DNA of 64,000 bases from Chitinophagaceae bacterium (lineage in GTDB: Bacteria > Bacteroidota > Bacteroidia > Chitinophagales > Chitinophagaceae). The stretch is from assembly GCA_004173235.1 (NCBI GenBank), contig SEAC01000025.1, forward strand, positions 1 through 64,000, read 5' to 3'. The notes under the pieces were generated by a model that was not told the origin of the DNA, ran no database searches, and was given only the letters and a program-made list of their open reading frames with translations. Positions 17,226-26,389 of the stretch are shown piece after piece. Position 1 is the stretch's first letter. The number at the start of each line of letters is the position of its first letter. Made by a program: the position numbers and the translations under genes.

Positions 17226-18281
17226 ATGAAACACACTTCTACCCTCAAAGGGACCTTTATGGCCCTTACCGTCCTCGCCAGCTCTTTCGCCTTCGGTCAG
17301 AACCCCACATCCGTTGCCCCGAGCAACAACTGCGATGTGATTGAAGACTTCAACACTTCGCATGGCGACTATCGTTCCCCTTCGATCTTCACCGAATCTG
17401 ATTACACCGAATTCAACTGGGATTCCACCGCCGGAACCTGGATCGAGCGCAGCGGCCTCGCTTCTCGCAGCGCATCAATCATCTCCTGTGTATACATCAA
17501 CCAGCAGCCCAGCGGCGGCATCGACCTCGGCTGGCGCTTCAAGGCCTGCTCCGGTGGACAGTATCGTGTACGCATCATCAACGTGGCTTGCAACTGCGTA
17601 GCTGGTTACGACATCGTAGCTACTACCTCTAACGGTCCGGTATGGCGCAACTTCCCTTCTGACTCCGGCCGCATTTGCATCCGCATCAACGACGCCGACC
17701 TGTATCAGGGCCAGAAGTTCCGCATCGAGATCTCTTACCGCGGCAACGTGCCTTGCGACTGGGAATTTGATGACATCTCCCTCGGCGGCGACCAGGGTGC
17801 GATCATCCTCCCCGTTACGTTCATGGGCATCACTGCTAAGAAAGAGTCCGGCGGCACCAAAGTACAGTGGGATGTAGCTGACGAAGTAGACGTAGCTGGT
17901 TACGAGATCGAGCGCAGCACCGACGGCAACAACTTCACCCGCGTAGGTTATGTGCCTGCCTACAAGAAGCCTGCTTACAGCTTCGTAGATGTGAACGCCG
18001 CTAACCTGGGAACTATTTACTACCGCGTTAAGAACGTAGACCTCGACGGCCGCTACAAATACAGCAGCATTGCAAAACTCACCGGCCGCAGCTCTTCGAT
18101 CGTGCTCAAGGCCTTCCCGCTGCCCGCTCGCAACCAACTTACCGTGCAGCACGACAAGATGAACGGAGCAATGCTCAGCCTCGCTACCGCCGATGGCCGC
18201 ACCGTTCGCCAGCAAGTGATCAGCAACGCAACCATTCAAACCCAGGTTGACCTCAACGGCATTGGTTTATTGGTTTATTAG
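17226..18281 (+). CDS. Secreted protein with a damaged T9SS C-terminal domain, 351 aa
   Basis: The signal peptide ends before Gln25 (AFGQ). Residues 35-200 form a cysteine-containing domain of unknown fold. Residues about 205-285 match the Ig/FN3-like segment common before T9SS tails (WDVADEVDVAGYEIERS). A sorting domain starts at FPLPARNQLTV, where the usual FPNP reads FPLP. That domain stops early: an 8-bp unit ATTGGTTT is present twice at 18261-18276, and translation ends at 18281 in GIGLLVY. Removing one copy would let the frame run on as GIGLLVAGRTEL before entering repeat DNA. The product may be poorly exported or may be a recent pseudogene. A 220-bp leader without a clear promoter precedes it. 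Confidence 0.8.
   Translation: MKHTSTLKGTFMALTVLASSFAFGQNPTSVAPSNNCDVIEDFNTSHGDYRSPSIFTESDYTEFNWDSTAGTWIERSGLASRSASIISCVYINQQPSGGIDLGWRFKACSGGQYRVRIINVACNCVAGYDIVATTSNGPVWRNFPSDSGRICIRINDADLYQGQKFRIEISYRGNVPCDWEFDDISLGGDQGAIILPVTFMGITAKKESGGTKVQWDVADEVDVAGYEIERSTDGNNFTRVGYVPAYKKPAYSFVDVNAANLGTIYYRVKNVDLDGRYKYSSIAKLTGRSSSIVLKAFPLPARNQLTVQHDKMNGAMLSLATADGRTVRQQVISNATIQTQVDLNGIGLLVY
18261..18276 (+). repeat. 8-bp tandem duplication truncating the T9SS domain
   Basis: ATTGGTTT occurs twice in direct succession, then a partial third copy ATTAG supplies the TAG stop. Two extra bases relative to a multiple of three shift the frame. Confidence 0.7.
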
Positions 18282-18297
18282 TAGCTGGACGTACCGA

Positions 18298-18332
18298 ACT
18301 CACTACTCATTACTCATTACTCATTGCTCATC
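18298..18332 (+). repeat. Heptamer tract (ACTCATT type)
   Basis: Five units in an exact 7-nt period: ACTCACT, three ACTCATT, then GCTCATC. It directly follows the broken T9SS gene. No inverted partner arm is visible nearby. Confidence 0.75.
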
Positions 18333-18523
18333 GCCCAACAACGCCCTCCCGAAGGGCCGGAAAGCCCCCTCAACCGGCACCCGAAAGATTTTAGGATTTT
18401 TTGGATGAAAATCTTATTTTTACTGAGTTCACATGTTCTTTCAGTCTCACAGCGTGGTTTCGCCTCATATGCCCGGATCCCTTGTTTGCTGAAGCACATT
18501 TCATTTTTTTAAAATTTTCGATC

Positions 18524-18925
18524 ATGAACATTTACGTAGGCAACCTTAGCTGGAACCTGAAAGACCAGGACCTCGCTGACCTGTTCGCCCCCTTTGGCGA
18601 AGTAACTTCTGCCAAGATCATCCAGGACAAAATGACGAACCGCAGCAAAGGCTTCGGTTTCGTAGAAATGGCAAACGACGGCGAAGCCCAGGCTGCAATC
18701 GCGCAGCTTAACGGCTCCGAAATCGACGGCCGCAACCTGGTGGTGAACGAGTCTCGTCCTAAAGAAGGCGGCTCCGGCGGCGGCTTCGGCGGCGGCGCTG
18801 GCGGCTTCAAGAAGAAAAGCTTCGGTGGCGGCGGCGGCTATGGCGGCGGTGGCAACCGTGGCGGTGGCGGCTACGGCGGCGGTGGCAACCGTGGCGGTGG
18901 CGGCGGTTTCCGTGACAGCTACTAA
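18524..18925 (+). CDS. Glycine-rich RRM RNA-binding protein, 133 aa
   Basis: Residues 2-75 are a single RNA-recognition motif with RNP2 IYVGNL and RNP1 KGFGFVEM. Residues about 83-133 are a glycine-rich tail with a basic KKKSF patch and two copies of GGGGYGGGGNRGG-type repeats, as in bacterial and cyanobacterial Rbp proteins and plant GRPs. Members bind single-stranded RNA and are often cold-induced. The start at 18524 is set by the RRM; a longer in-frame extension upstream has no conservation. It is a lone gene with its own UUCG terminator at 18952. The promoter was not clearly found in the AT-rich 100 bp upstream. Confidence 0.92.
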   Translation: MNIYVGNLSWNLKDQDLADLFAPFGEVTSAKIIQDKMTNRSKGFGFVEMANDGEAQAAIAQLNGSEIDGRNLVVNESRPKEGGSGGGFGGGAGGFKKKSFGGGGGYGGGGNRGGGGYGGGGNRGGGGGFRDSY

Positions 18926-18951
18926 GTGGTCATGACCCCAGAAATAAATTG

Positions 18952-18979
18952 AGTCCTGCTTCGGCGGGACTTTTTTTTT
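18952..18979 (+). terminator. Terminator of the RRM protein gene, UUCG loop
   Basis: AGTCCTGC-TTCG-GCGGGACT (one G-U pair) is followed by a run of T residues. It abuts the heptamer repeat element that begins at 18980. Confidence 0.9.
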
Positions 18980-19133
18980 CGTGAATCGTCAATCGTCAAT
19001 CGTGAATGCTGACGCCTTCATTCAATAACGGACGCCTTCAGCATCCGTTACTCATTTTGCCGCGCCTCGCGATTCACGATTGACGATTCACGATTGACGA
19101 TTCACGATTGACGATTCACGATTGACGATTCAC
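18980..19133. repeat. Heptamer-arm inverted repeat element, copy A
   Basis: The left arm (18980-19007) has four 7-mers: CGTGAAT, CGTCAAT twice, CGTGAAT. The right arm (19071-19133) has nine 7-mers alternating GATTCAC and GATTGAC, which are the reverse complements in phase. The centre carries GCTGACGC, a hairpin AACGGA(19027)/TCCGTT(19044), and TTGCCGC. The same centre words recur at 42651. It lies between the RRM terminator and the rhomboid gene. Confidence 0.85.
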
Positions 19134-19167
19134 GACCACGAGGCTCACGATTTGCTATCTTCCCCCC

Positions 19168-19956
19168 ATGCTTCCCATCGGCGACGACAACCTCGGGCGC
19201 GTGCGCACGCCCATCGTCAACTACGCGCTCATCCTCGCTAACATCATCGCCTTCGTGCTCTGGCAGCGGCTGGGAACCGACATCCCCGTCACCTATGGCT
19301 GGTCTACCGTGCCCGCCGAGATCCTCGGCGGCCGCGACCTCATCACCGAGTCGCGCATCATCGTTGACCCGGTTTCGGGCACGCGCCAACTGATGCCCGG
19401 CCTGCAGCCATCGCCCTATCCCATTTACGTCACGCTCCTGTCGGCACTCTTCCTCCACGGAGGCATCGCGCACATCTTCGGCAACATGCTCTACCTAGCC
19501 GTATTTGGCGACAACCTCGAAAATGTGATGGGCCACCTGCGCTACCTCGTGTTCTACCTGCTTTGCGGCGTGCTTGCCTCGCTTGCGCACGTGGCCGCGA
19601 CGGCGTTCTTCGGTCAAAACCCGATGATACCCAGCCTCGGCGCCTCAGGGGCCATATCGGGCGTGCTGGGCGGTTACATGCTGCTCTTCCCCACGCACCG
19701 CATCCGCATCTGGTTCATCCTGGGCTTCTGGCCCTTCCCTGCCTGGCTGTGCGTGGGGCTGTGGTTTCTCTTCCAGCTGCTCAACGGCGCAGGTGCGCTC
19801 GGTTCGGATGCCGGCAGCGGCGTGGCCTACGCAGCACACATCGGCGGCTTCGTAGCCGGGATGCTGCTCGTGCACCTGTTTGTGCACCACCGCGAGCTGG
19901 CACGTTACCGCGAGGCACGCAGCCGAGGCATCAGACGAAGAAACGGTATCGTTTAG
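19168..19956 (+). CDS. Rhomboid-family intramembrane serine protease, 262 aa
   Basis: Rhomboids cut substrate proteins within the membrane using a Ser-His dyad. The serine lies in GASGAISG and the histidine in AAHIGGFVAG. The first-loop region HGGIAHIFGNMLYL also fits. Six or more hydrophobic segments are visible. Residues about 40-85 insert a periplasmic loop after TM1. The start at 19168 follows a -7-like TATCTTCC by only 4 bases, so the message may have almost no leader. The 3' end overlaps the convergent DAG-kinase-like gene by 26 bp. The substrate is unknown. Confidence 0.92.
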   Translation: MLPIGDDNLGRVRTPIVNYALILANIIAFVLWQRLGTDIPVTYGWSTVPAEILGGRDLITESRIIVDPVSGTRQLMPGLQPSPYPIYVTLLSALFLHGGIAHIFGNMLYLAVFGDNLENVMGHLRYLVFYLLCGVLASLAHVAATAFFGQNPMIPSLGASGAISGVLGGYMLLFPTHRIRIWFILGFWPFPAWLCVGLWFLFQLLNGAGALGSDAGSGVAYAAHIGGFVAGMLLVHLFVHHRELARYREARSRGIRRRNGIV

Positions 19957-20785
19957 GAAAACAGCGGATCTCGAAACGAGCCGCACTGAGGTATTCGCCA
20001 TCCACATGCGCATGGATCTCCTGCGCACACTCCACGGTCATATCGCTGCCCTGCGCATACATGACGAAGGGCAACTCGAGGTGCTCGCCCTTTTCGATCA
20101 CGGGCAGGTAGCGCATACGCCGAAGCGGAGCAATCCTTCCCACAAAATTGACGTCGAACAGGCCATCATCGGGCACCGCGCGCGGCGCCACCTGGAAGTC
20201 GCCACCGTAACGTTTGCCATTGGCAATCGACAGCAACAGGCAGTCGCCGGACATGCTCAGTGCCGAACCGGAAACGGAAATGAATTTTTCCTGGTAGGTC
20301 ATGATGTGCTTGAGCACCGAAAGCAGGTACGATGCCTTGCCCGCCAGCTTCTTTTTGCCAATAAGGTCTTTCACGATAGCGCCGTCGAAGCCGATGCCCA
20401 CGCCGTTGATGAACAGGCGGCCGTTGCAGGTGCCTGCGTCGATGGCGCGCGTGCGGCCTTGCAGCATGCGCGCGGTCATATCGGCGGCGGTGCTTTCGAA
20501 AGCGCCATCGTACAAAGTGTAGTGGAAATCGTTGGCCGAGCCGCCGGGGATCGCCGCGATCGGAAGATCGGTATCGGGATATTGGTTGAGGAACCAGTTG
20601 AGCGTGCCGTCGCCACCCACGATCCATGCCTGCGTGAATCCATCGAGCGTATCGGGCCAGCGGTTGGTGAAGCTCGCAAAGCGCAGTCCATGGCGCTTCA
20701 GCTCCTGCCCGATCTCGTCGGTAAGGCGCAGTGCGCGGGCATTTTCAGCCGTAGGATTGCAAAGAAGGACGATGCGGTCTTCCAT
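19931..20785 (-). CDS. Diacylglycerol kinase / NAD-kinase-fold lipid kinase family protein, 284 aa
   Basis: Carries the DAGK catalytic signature: an N-terminal nucleotide-binding start (IVLLCNPTAENARAL), GGDGTLNWFLN and PGGSANDFHYTL. It probably phosphorylates a membrane lipid such as diacylglycerol or a sphingoid base, on the cytoplasmic face. The start at 20785 gives the family's usual N-terminus; the frame stays open further upstream across a terminator, which is not believable coding sequence. It overlaps the rhomboid gene tail to tail. The A2M gene upstream ends with its own terminator, so this gene likely has a separate promoter. Confidence 0.87.
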   Translation of the reverse strand: MEDRIVLLCNPTAENARALRLTDEIGQELKRHGLRFASFTNRWPDTLDGFTQAWIVGGDGTLNWFLNQYPDTDLPIAAIPGGSANDFHYTLYDGAFESTAADMTARMLQGRTRAIDAGTCNGRLFINGVGIGFDGAIVKDLIGKKKLAGKASYLLSVLKHIMTYQEKFISVSGSALSMSGDCLLLSIANGKRYGGDFQVAPRAVPDDGLFDVNFVGRIAPLRRMRYLPVIEKGEHLELPFVMYAQGSDMTVECAQEIHAHVDGEYLSAARFEIRCFPKRYRFFV

Positions 20786-20795
20786 ATGAATAGTC

Positions 20796-20820
20796 AAAAA
20801 AAGGAGGGCTTGCGCCCTCC
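20796..20820 (-). terminator. Terminator of the alpha-2-macroglobulin gene
   Basis: On the minus strand the stem GGAGGGC-GCAA-GCCCTCC is followed by seven Ts. It lies just after the A2M stop at 20835. Confidence 0.88.
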
Positions 20821-20834
20821 CGCTAAAGTAACCA

Positions 20835-23800
20835 TTATTGCGGCACCACCCGTATGGTGCCCGCGCCGTGGTACGAGTGGATCTCGCCACGGTACATCGC
20901 ATCTGCGCTGGCGGGGCCCTGCCGATACACACCGGGCGATACCGCGCGAACGGCGTAGTAGTACGTCTGCCGCTCCCCATGCAGGTTCACGAAAAAGTGG
21001 ATCCGGTCGTCGCGCACATCGAGCGCATCGGGCTGGCGGTTGTCCTTGATCCAATCGAGGCCGGGCACTTCCGACGTGCGCGGGTTCTCGATCTCGAATC
21101 CTCCAGGCAGAAGATCGGTGAGCACAAGATTTTCGATCGCGTTGCTGTAGGCTTTCTCCACCGTGAGCGCAACCACTACAAGATCGTTTTGCCGGAAAGT
21201 GCTGCCGCTGATCGGATTTCCAAACCGGTCGAAGTAGCTGCGGCGGATGCGCACGTAGTTGTCTTCCTCCACATAGGCTCCGCTCTTGCTGATACCTTCG
21301 GCAACCCAGCTGTAATACATGCGGCCGCTTCCTTGCGTTACGATGTCGATGGAGCCTCCGCCCAGTTGCGCGCGCGTGCCTTTCCACGATGCATCCGACA
21401 CACGGGCGACGCTTCGTCCGCCTACCCGTATTTCTGCGGTTACACTGGAGGCCGCCGTGCCGCGCGCCAGCTTGCCCAGCGCGAGGAAAGAAAATACGCG
21501 CTCCTGCGTGTTCAGGTAACGCTGCGTTTTGAGACGGTCGGCCACGTGGCGCGCCATCACGGGCACCTGCGCATTGCCGGGATCGGCCTCGAGCAAGGCA
21601 TTGAGCGCAAGCGCTTCATCCCGCGCTTCACTGTAATACGACCCACCCGTTTGCGGCACCGACACCTCGCCGCTGAAAGCCTTCGGCAGGAAGGCGGCAA
21701 ACGAGCGACGGTCGCCGGCAACGGCGTAGGACGCGGAGAGCAGGTACTTGCCGTCGAGCGCGAGGTAGTCGGGGTTGGCCTTGTAGAAGTTCATTACCGG
21801 CACGTTCGGGCGGCCAGCAAGCGCCAGCACATAAAGGCTGTACGGCACTTCTTTGGGAGCGATGCGGCGCGTTTGCGTGCGGTTGTAGAAATACGTAATG
21901 TAGTTACGGTTCTTCAGCTTCGTTTGCAGGTAGCCGAACATCGTTTCGAGCAGGCTGTTGTCTACTTCAAACCCGGCCTTCTTCGCCTCCACCAGGAAGT
22001 GCGCAGTATACACCGTGGCCCACCAGTCTTCCTCGTGTTCGCCGTCCCACAGCGTTACGGCCCCGTTATACAACTGGCGCATCTTGATACGGCGGATCGC
22101 CTCGAGCACGTTGGCGTTGGCATTATTGCGACGGTCGCTGCGGTCGTTCACAAGCGTGGCGAGGTCGCCGTAATAGAGCTGGGGGAAAGCTGCCGACACC
22201 GTCTGCTCGGTGCACCCGTAGGGATATTGCACCAGCCAGCGCAACTGGTCGGCGAGCTCCACAACAGGCGAGCGGCTTATAAGGAGCTGGCAGCTGCTGC
22301 TGCCAGCGAGAAAATCACCATCCGGAATGGCAATGCGTTGGGTGCTGCCTCCCGTCACCGTTCCCGACCCGCTTCGCTGCTGCAGCGTAGACGCCGGCCG
22401 CACCGACATTTCGATCGATTCGGTAAAGGTCTCTCCCAGCGCCTGCACTTTGCTGCTTACCGTGCCCACACCAATGGCGCCCGCCACTACTTTGAAGAGC
22501 ACGCGCGCCTCGCTGTTCGGCGCCAGCTGCACCGACTGGCTGGCGGCACCGGCCACCTGCAACGGCCCTCCGGCCTGCAACGTTGCCGTTCCCGTAGAAC
22601 TACGGGAAGTGGTGTTGGTGATGGTAAGCGGAACGTAAGCCGTGTCGCCGGGACTCAGAAAACGCGGAAGCGCGGTGCTGAGCACAACGGGATCGGCAAC
22701 CTGGATGCTGCTTTCCGCAGAGCCGAAGCGATTGTCTTTGGCCGTGAACGCCATTAGCCGCACCGATCCGCTGAACTGGGGCACATCGAAGCTGAAGCTC
22801 GCATACCCACTGCCGTCGGTCTTCCTGATGCCACTCCAATAGGAGAGAATCTTAACGCGTTTTGCAGGCATCGGGTTCACCCGCTTGTCCATATCGTTGC
22901 CACCATCGCCACCCGTGGAGCTGAGGCGCGAGCGGAGCTCGGGGAACAGCAATGGGTAGAGGTCATATCCCTGCACTTCAAGCGCGCGCTTCTGGTAAAA
23001 GAAATCATACGGATCGGGTGTTTCAAAATCGGAGATCTGCAGCACGCCGTTGTCTACCGCCGCCAGCGTCACATAACTGTTGGGGGCGGCCTTCACGCGC
23101 ACGGTTTGCTTGCGGTTCGAACGCGACGTCTTTGGTGCCTCGATCGATACAGGCATATGCCGGCCCGGCTCTTCTACCGATATGTTCTTGAAGCCGTGCG
23201 CCACCGTCAGCGGAATGTCCGACACCTCGTGTGCTTTGAATAGCGTTGCAGTAATGTAAACGTTCGGAACGTGTGCTCCTTCCAGCTTCAGTTCCATCGA
23301 TGCGTTGCGACGCGTTACATCGAGGTAGCGATAGGATTGCACGCCGTCGCGTTCCACCGTCACCAGCATCCGCCCGCTGAACGGCGCCTTGAAGAGCACG
23401 CGTGCCGTCTCGCCCACTTTGTAGGCATCCTTATCGAGGTCGATCGAAACCTGCCCCTCGTTGTCTACTTCAAATGAACTGTTGTCGCCGCCCCAGGGGC
23501 CGTAGCTGTAGAACTTCTTGCTTATGTAAGCATCAGCGCCGGCACGGTAAACGCGCACTTCGTACGAACCCGGCGAGCGGGGCACATACGTGAAGCTTCC
23601 GCGGCCCTGCACCGCCATATTACCGTCATAGAGGATCTTATCCTGCTGCTGCGATTCGTAGCGGAAATAATCACCGCTCTTTGTAAGCACGGTATTGTAT
23701 TCGTGCTTGATGACGCGGATGTGCGCGTTGGCACCGACGGCCTTCCCGTCCTTGCCGACCGATGCAAGTTGGAAGGTTGCCGGCTGGTTGAGCGTGTAGT

Positions 23801-26258
23801 AGTAATACCCGTCATCGGCGAGGCCGAAGAACGAAGGCTGCGTGTAAATATCCGCAGTTGCCTTGCGTGCCACCGGCCGGCCGGTTTCGTCGAATACGGT
23901 GGCAAAGAAAGAAGCCTGCAAAACGCCGTGCTCGTTGTAAAGTGCGGGTATCGAATAACTTTCCGATGCGTTGCCGGCGGCGTCGGTGCGTCCTTCTTTC
24001 ACTTCCTTGTCGCGGATGCTGCCCGCCTCCGAAAGACTGAAATCATATCCCTCGAAACCTTCTGCCGAGAACGTTTTTCCGCGCACCTGCACTTCCAGCT
24101 CGTAGTTGCGGTTAGCCGCGGGCGGCCCAAAGAAGTTGACGGCATTGATCGCCAGCGCAGCCTGCTCGCCGGGTGTGTAGGCCGTCTTATCCAGCTTCGC
24201 CGTCACCTTGATGCGATCAGGGACGAACTCCTCCACGTTGAAGGTCTTGGTGGCCAGCAGCACGTCGTTGCTGCTGTACAATTCGAGGGTATAGGAGCCG
24301 GTAATGGTGGCGATGGGCAAGCGCAGCGTGCCTTCGGCCATGCCACCTTCGTTGAGTGTTTTCAGGCCGCTCGCAGCTTCTTTGCCGTTCGGGAAAAGAA
24401 ACTTGTATTTCACCGGCAATTCGCCGGGGCTCTTCCACGCACGGTCGCGCAGCAACACCGCAAAGTTGACGAACTCGCCGGGCCGGTAGATGTCGCGCTC
24501 GGCGTAGATGAACGCATCCATACCTGCCGCGCTCAGTCGCTTACCTCCAACGTCGAAGCGCGAGGTGCCCACGCGGGTGCCACTAAAAGGCAGGTAGTTC
24601 ATATCGTCGGCGGTGCGCGCGATGAGGAGTGCCGGGCGAAAACCGCTGTAGTCGCGGCGCGTAAGCCTGATCTCCGCCGCACCATCGCCATTGGTGGTTG
24701 CGGTACCAAGCAGCTGGTTGTTGCTGCCATAGGCGTTGATCGTTACACCTGCTTGTGGCTGCGCGCTCTTGATCGAATTTGCAAACACGAAAAGCTTGTC
24801 GCCGCCCTGGCGGGCAATGAGGCCAATGTCGGAGAAGGAAATGAGGCGGCTGTCGTTTTCCCAGTACTGGCTGGTAGACCGTATTTCTACATGGTAGATG
24901 CCCCGGAACTCGGGAAGGCGATCGCGGTACTGCGATAGGTTGAGCAGGCGCCCATGACCCGAGCGCGGCAGGCTGCGGGTGTCGATCACTGCGCTGTAGA
25001 TGACGTCGCCGCCCATTGCGCTGCTTTCCTCGTAGCCGTCCTCTCCATCTTCCGAGCCTTCGCGGTATGCAGCAGTCTGCGCGCCGCCGTCGGCATCGCT
25101 TTCGCGCGGAGAATAACCATGGCGCCGCACGTTGAGGATGTTGTTTTCGTAGATCTTCGAAATAACGAGCCGCACCTGCGTCATGTTGCTGATGCGCACT
25201 TCGAGGTTGCCGCTTCCTTTTTTAGACAGGTACATCGCTTTGCTGTTGCTGAAGCGGATCTCCGGCTGCAGCGCGCCGAACAGCACCTGGTTGCTGCTTT
25301 CTTCTTTCAGCACGCCACCAATACGGCCACGCAGGCCGCGCGCAACGATGAGGGCATAACTGTTTTCGGGACTGAACTGCTCGCTCCGCAGGAGCACTCC
25401 GTACTCCGTGTATTCGGCGGTATACCTGATAGCCGGCTGAAACCGGATATACGAGTTGAGTGCCTGCTCCTGCAACTGCTGGCTTGTATAAATACGAACA
25501 ACACCTTCCGAGCCGTCGTGTTCGGACTCCACGTTGTTAATGTTGAGGACGTAGGGCGATGAAATGTTCAATTGTGCCTTGAGCGGGTCGTTGGTTGCGC
25601 GTTGGCCACCAACCGGCACCACGCCCCGGCCGATCTCGAGCTCGGCCTCGTAGTCGCGGTCTTCGCTTCGAAAGCCCGAAAGCCGCACCTGCATCGAGTT
25701 ACCGGCCGACGCCGTCACGGGTTGCCAGGCCACTTCCTTTCCATCAACCTTCACTTTGAGTTTTTCGCGCAGATCTTCGGGGCGCACGGGGTAGTTGAAA
25801 TCGAGCGCCAGCTGCGGAAGCGCGCCGCCGGAACTTCCGTCGGGCAGCACCCAGGTAGCCTGCGCATCCGTAAGCTGCAGCAGGGCCGTGCTGAAGCGAA
25901 TGTCGCCGCCCTTTTTGACATCATTGAATTTGCTCCAGCGCAGCACCTCGCGGGTGACCGAAGCTTTGTAGCTGGTGGCGGGAGCCAGTTCGCGCTCGGG
26001 CGAGAACACCAGCTTGTCGGGTGCTTCCCAGCGAAAGCGTCCCGCAATGTCCGGCTCGAAGTCGATGTACTCCGTCGAATCCCAATTGTTGACCATCGAA
26101 TCGGGAACGAGGGAGCGGTTGAAATGAAACACCAGGTTGCCCTGGCGCGGAAGCTCCCCGCTTGCGTTGCTGTAGGTCAGTTCAACGGAGTTCCGTTTGC
26201 AGGCAGTAAAAAGCAGGGCCGCTCCGAAAAGCAGCGACAGTAGAATGCGGTTACGCAT
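20835..26258 (-). CDS. Bacterial alpha-2-macroglobulin family lipoprotein, 1807 aa
   Basis: A periplasmic protease trap. The lipoprotein signal ends at Cys20 (FTAC). A chain of MG-type beta domains follows, with the bait region in the middle. The thioester motif YGCTEQT has Cys1349 and Gln1352 in place, so covalent trapping of proteases is possible. The C-terminal third has the alpha-alpha toroid thioester domain and a receptor-like domain. The length matches the YfhM-type family. It is divergent from pbpC (26390), an arrangement also known from proteobacteria. There the pair is thought to protect and repair the envelope after protease or peptidoglycan damage. It ends at a strong terminator (20796). 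Confidence 0.94.
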   Translation of the reverse strand: MRNRILLSLLFGAALLFTACKRNSVELTYSNASGELPRQGNLVFHFNRSLVPDSMVNNWDSTEYIDFEPDIAGRFRWEAPDKLVFSPERELAPATSYKASVTREVLRWSKFNDVKKGGDIRFSTALLQLTDAQATWVLPDGSSGGALPQLALDFNYPVRPEDLREKLKVKVDGKEVAWQPVTASAGNSMQVRLSGFRSEDRDYEAELEIGRGVVPVGGQRATNDPLKAQLNISSPYVLNINNVESEHDGSEGVVRIYTSQQLQEQALNSYIRFQPAIRYTAEYTEYGVLLRSEQFSPENSYALIVARGLRGRIGGVLKEESSNQVLFGALQPEIRFSNSKAMYLSKKGSGNLEVRISNMTQVRLVISKIYENNILNVRRHGYSPRESDADGGAQTAAYREGSEDGEDGYEESSAMGGDVIYSAVIDTRSLPRSGHGRLLNLSQYRDRLPEFRGIYHVEIRSTSQYWENDSRLISFSDIGLIARQGGDKLFVFANSIKSAQPQAGVTINAYGSNNQLLGTATTNGDGAAEIRLTRRDYSGFRPALLIARTADDMNYLPFSGTRVGTSRFDVGGKRLSAAGMDAFIYAERDIYRPGEFVNFAVLLRDRAWKSPGELPVKYKFLFPNGKEAASGLKTLNEGGMAEGTLRLPIATITGSYTLELYSSNDVLLATKTFNVEEFVPDRIKVTAKLDKTAYTPGEQAALAINAVNFFGPPAANRNYELEVQVRGKTFSAEGFEGYDFSLSEAGSIRDKEVKEGRTDAAGNASESYSIPALYNEHGVLQASFFATVFDETGRPVARKATADIYTQPSFFGLADDGYYYYTLNQPATFQLASVGKDGKAVGANAHIRVIKHEYNTVLTKSGDYFRYESQQQDKILYDGNMAVQGRGSFTYVPRSPGSYEVRVYRAGADAYISKKFYSYGPWGGDNSSFEVDNEGQVSIDLDKDAYKVGETARVLFKAPFSGRMLVTVERDGVQSYRYLDVTRRNASMELKLEGAHVPNVYITATLFKAHEVSDIPLTVAHGFKNISVEEPGRHMPVSIEAPKTSRSNRKQTVRVKAAPNSYVTLAAVDNGVLQISDFETPDPYDFFYQKRALEVQGYDLYPLLFPELRSRLSSTGGDGGNDMDKRVNPMPAKRVKILSYWSGIRKTDGSGYASFSFDVPQFSGSVRLMAFTAKDNRFGSAESSIQVADPVVLSTALPRFLSPGDTAYVPLTITNTTSRSSTGTATLQAGGPLQVAGAASQSVQLAPNSEARVLFKVVAGAIGVGTVSSKVQALGETFTESIEMSVRPASTLQQRSGSGTVTGGSTQRIAIPDGDFLAGSSSCQLLISRSPVVELADQLRWLVQYPYGCTEQTVSAAFPQLYYGDLATLVNDRSDRRNNANANVLEAIRRIKMRQLYNGAVTLWDGEHEEDWWATVYTAHFLVEAKKAGFEVDNSLLETMFGYLQTKLKNRNYITYFYNRTQTRRIAPKEVPYSLYVLALAGRPNVPVMNFYKANPDYLALDGKYLLSASYAVAGDRRSFAAFLPKAFSGEVSVPQTGGSYYSEARDEALALNALLEADPGNAQVPVMARHVADRLKTQRYLNTQERVFSFLALGKLARGTAASSVTAEIRVGGRSVARVSDASWKGTRAQLGGGSIDIVTQGSGRMYYSWVAEGISKSGAYVEEDNYVRIRRSYFDRFGNPISGSTFRQNDLVVVALTVEKAYSNAIENLVLTDLLPGGFEIENPRTSEVPGLDWIKDNRQPDALDVRDDRIHFFVNLHGERQTYYYAVRAVSPGVYRQGPASADAMYRGEIHSYHGAGTIRVVPQ

Positions 26259-26376
26259 ATGGGTAAAGCGTTGATTGTGCTTGGTTGAATAAAGAAAAGC
26301 AGAATTGTTAAATTGGCAGCGTCCGTAGATAAAATGCTTTGGAAGCCGGAATTTAGAAGCTATTAAAACAAGCTAC

Positions 26377-26381
26377 GGAGG
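26377..26381 (+). promoter_or_regulatory. Strong Shine-Dalgarno site of pbpC
   Basis: GGAGG sits 8 bases before the ATG at 26390. Most genes in this window have no such purine-rich site, as is usual in Bacteroidota, so it stands out and fixes the start codon. Confidence 0.7.
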
Positions 26382-26389
26382 ATGACTCG

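Noticed and set aside
18401..18523. N-terminal extension of the RRM protein
   Set aside because: The extra 41 residues are hydrophobic and unlike the family, which starts at the RNP2 strand. The ATG at 18524 is preferred.
19071..19133. Possible CRISPR array from regular repeats
   Set aside because: The period is only 7 nt, there are no spacers and no cas genes nearby. It is a tandem heptamer arm.
20838..22757. Long open frame opposite the A2M gene, and a similar one at 41003-42655 opposite the DUF5916 gene
   Set aside because: Both are shadows in high-GC coding DNA, without recognisable domains or start context.
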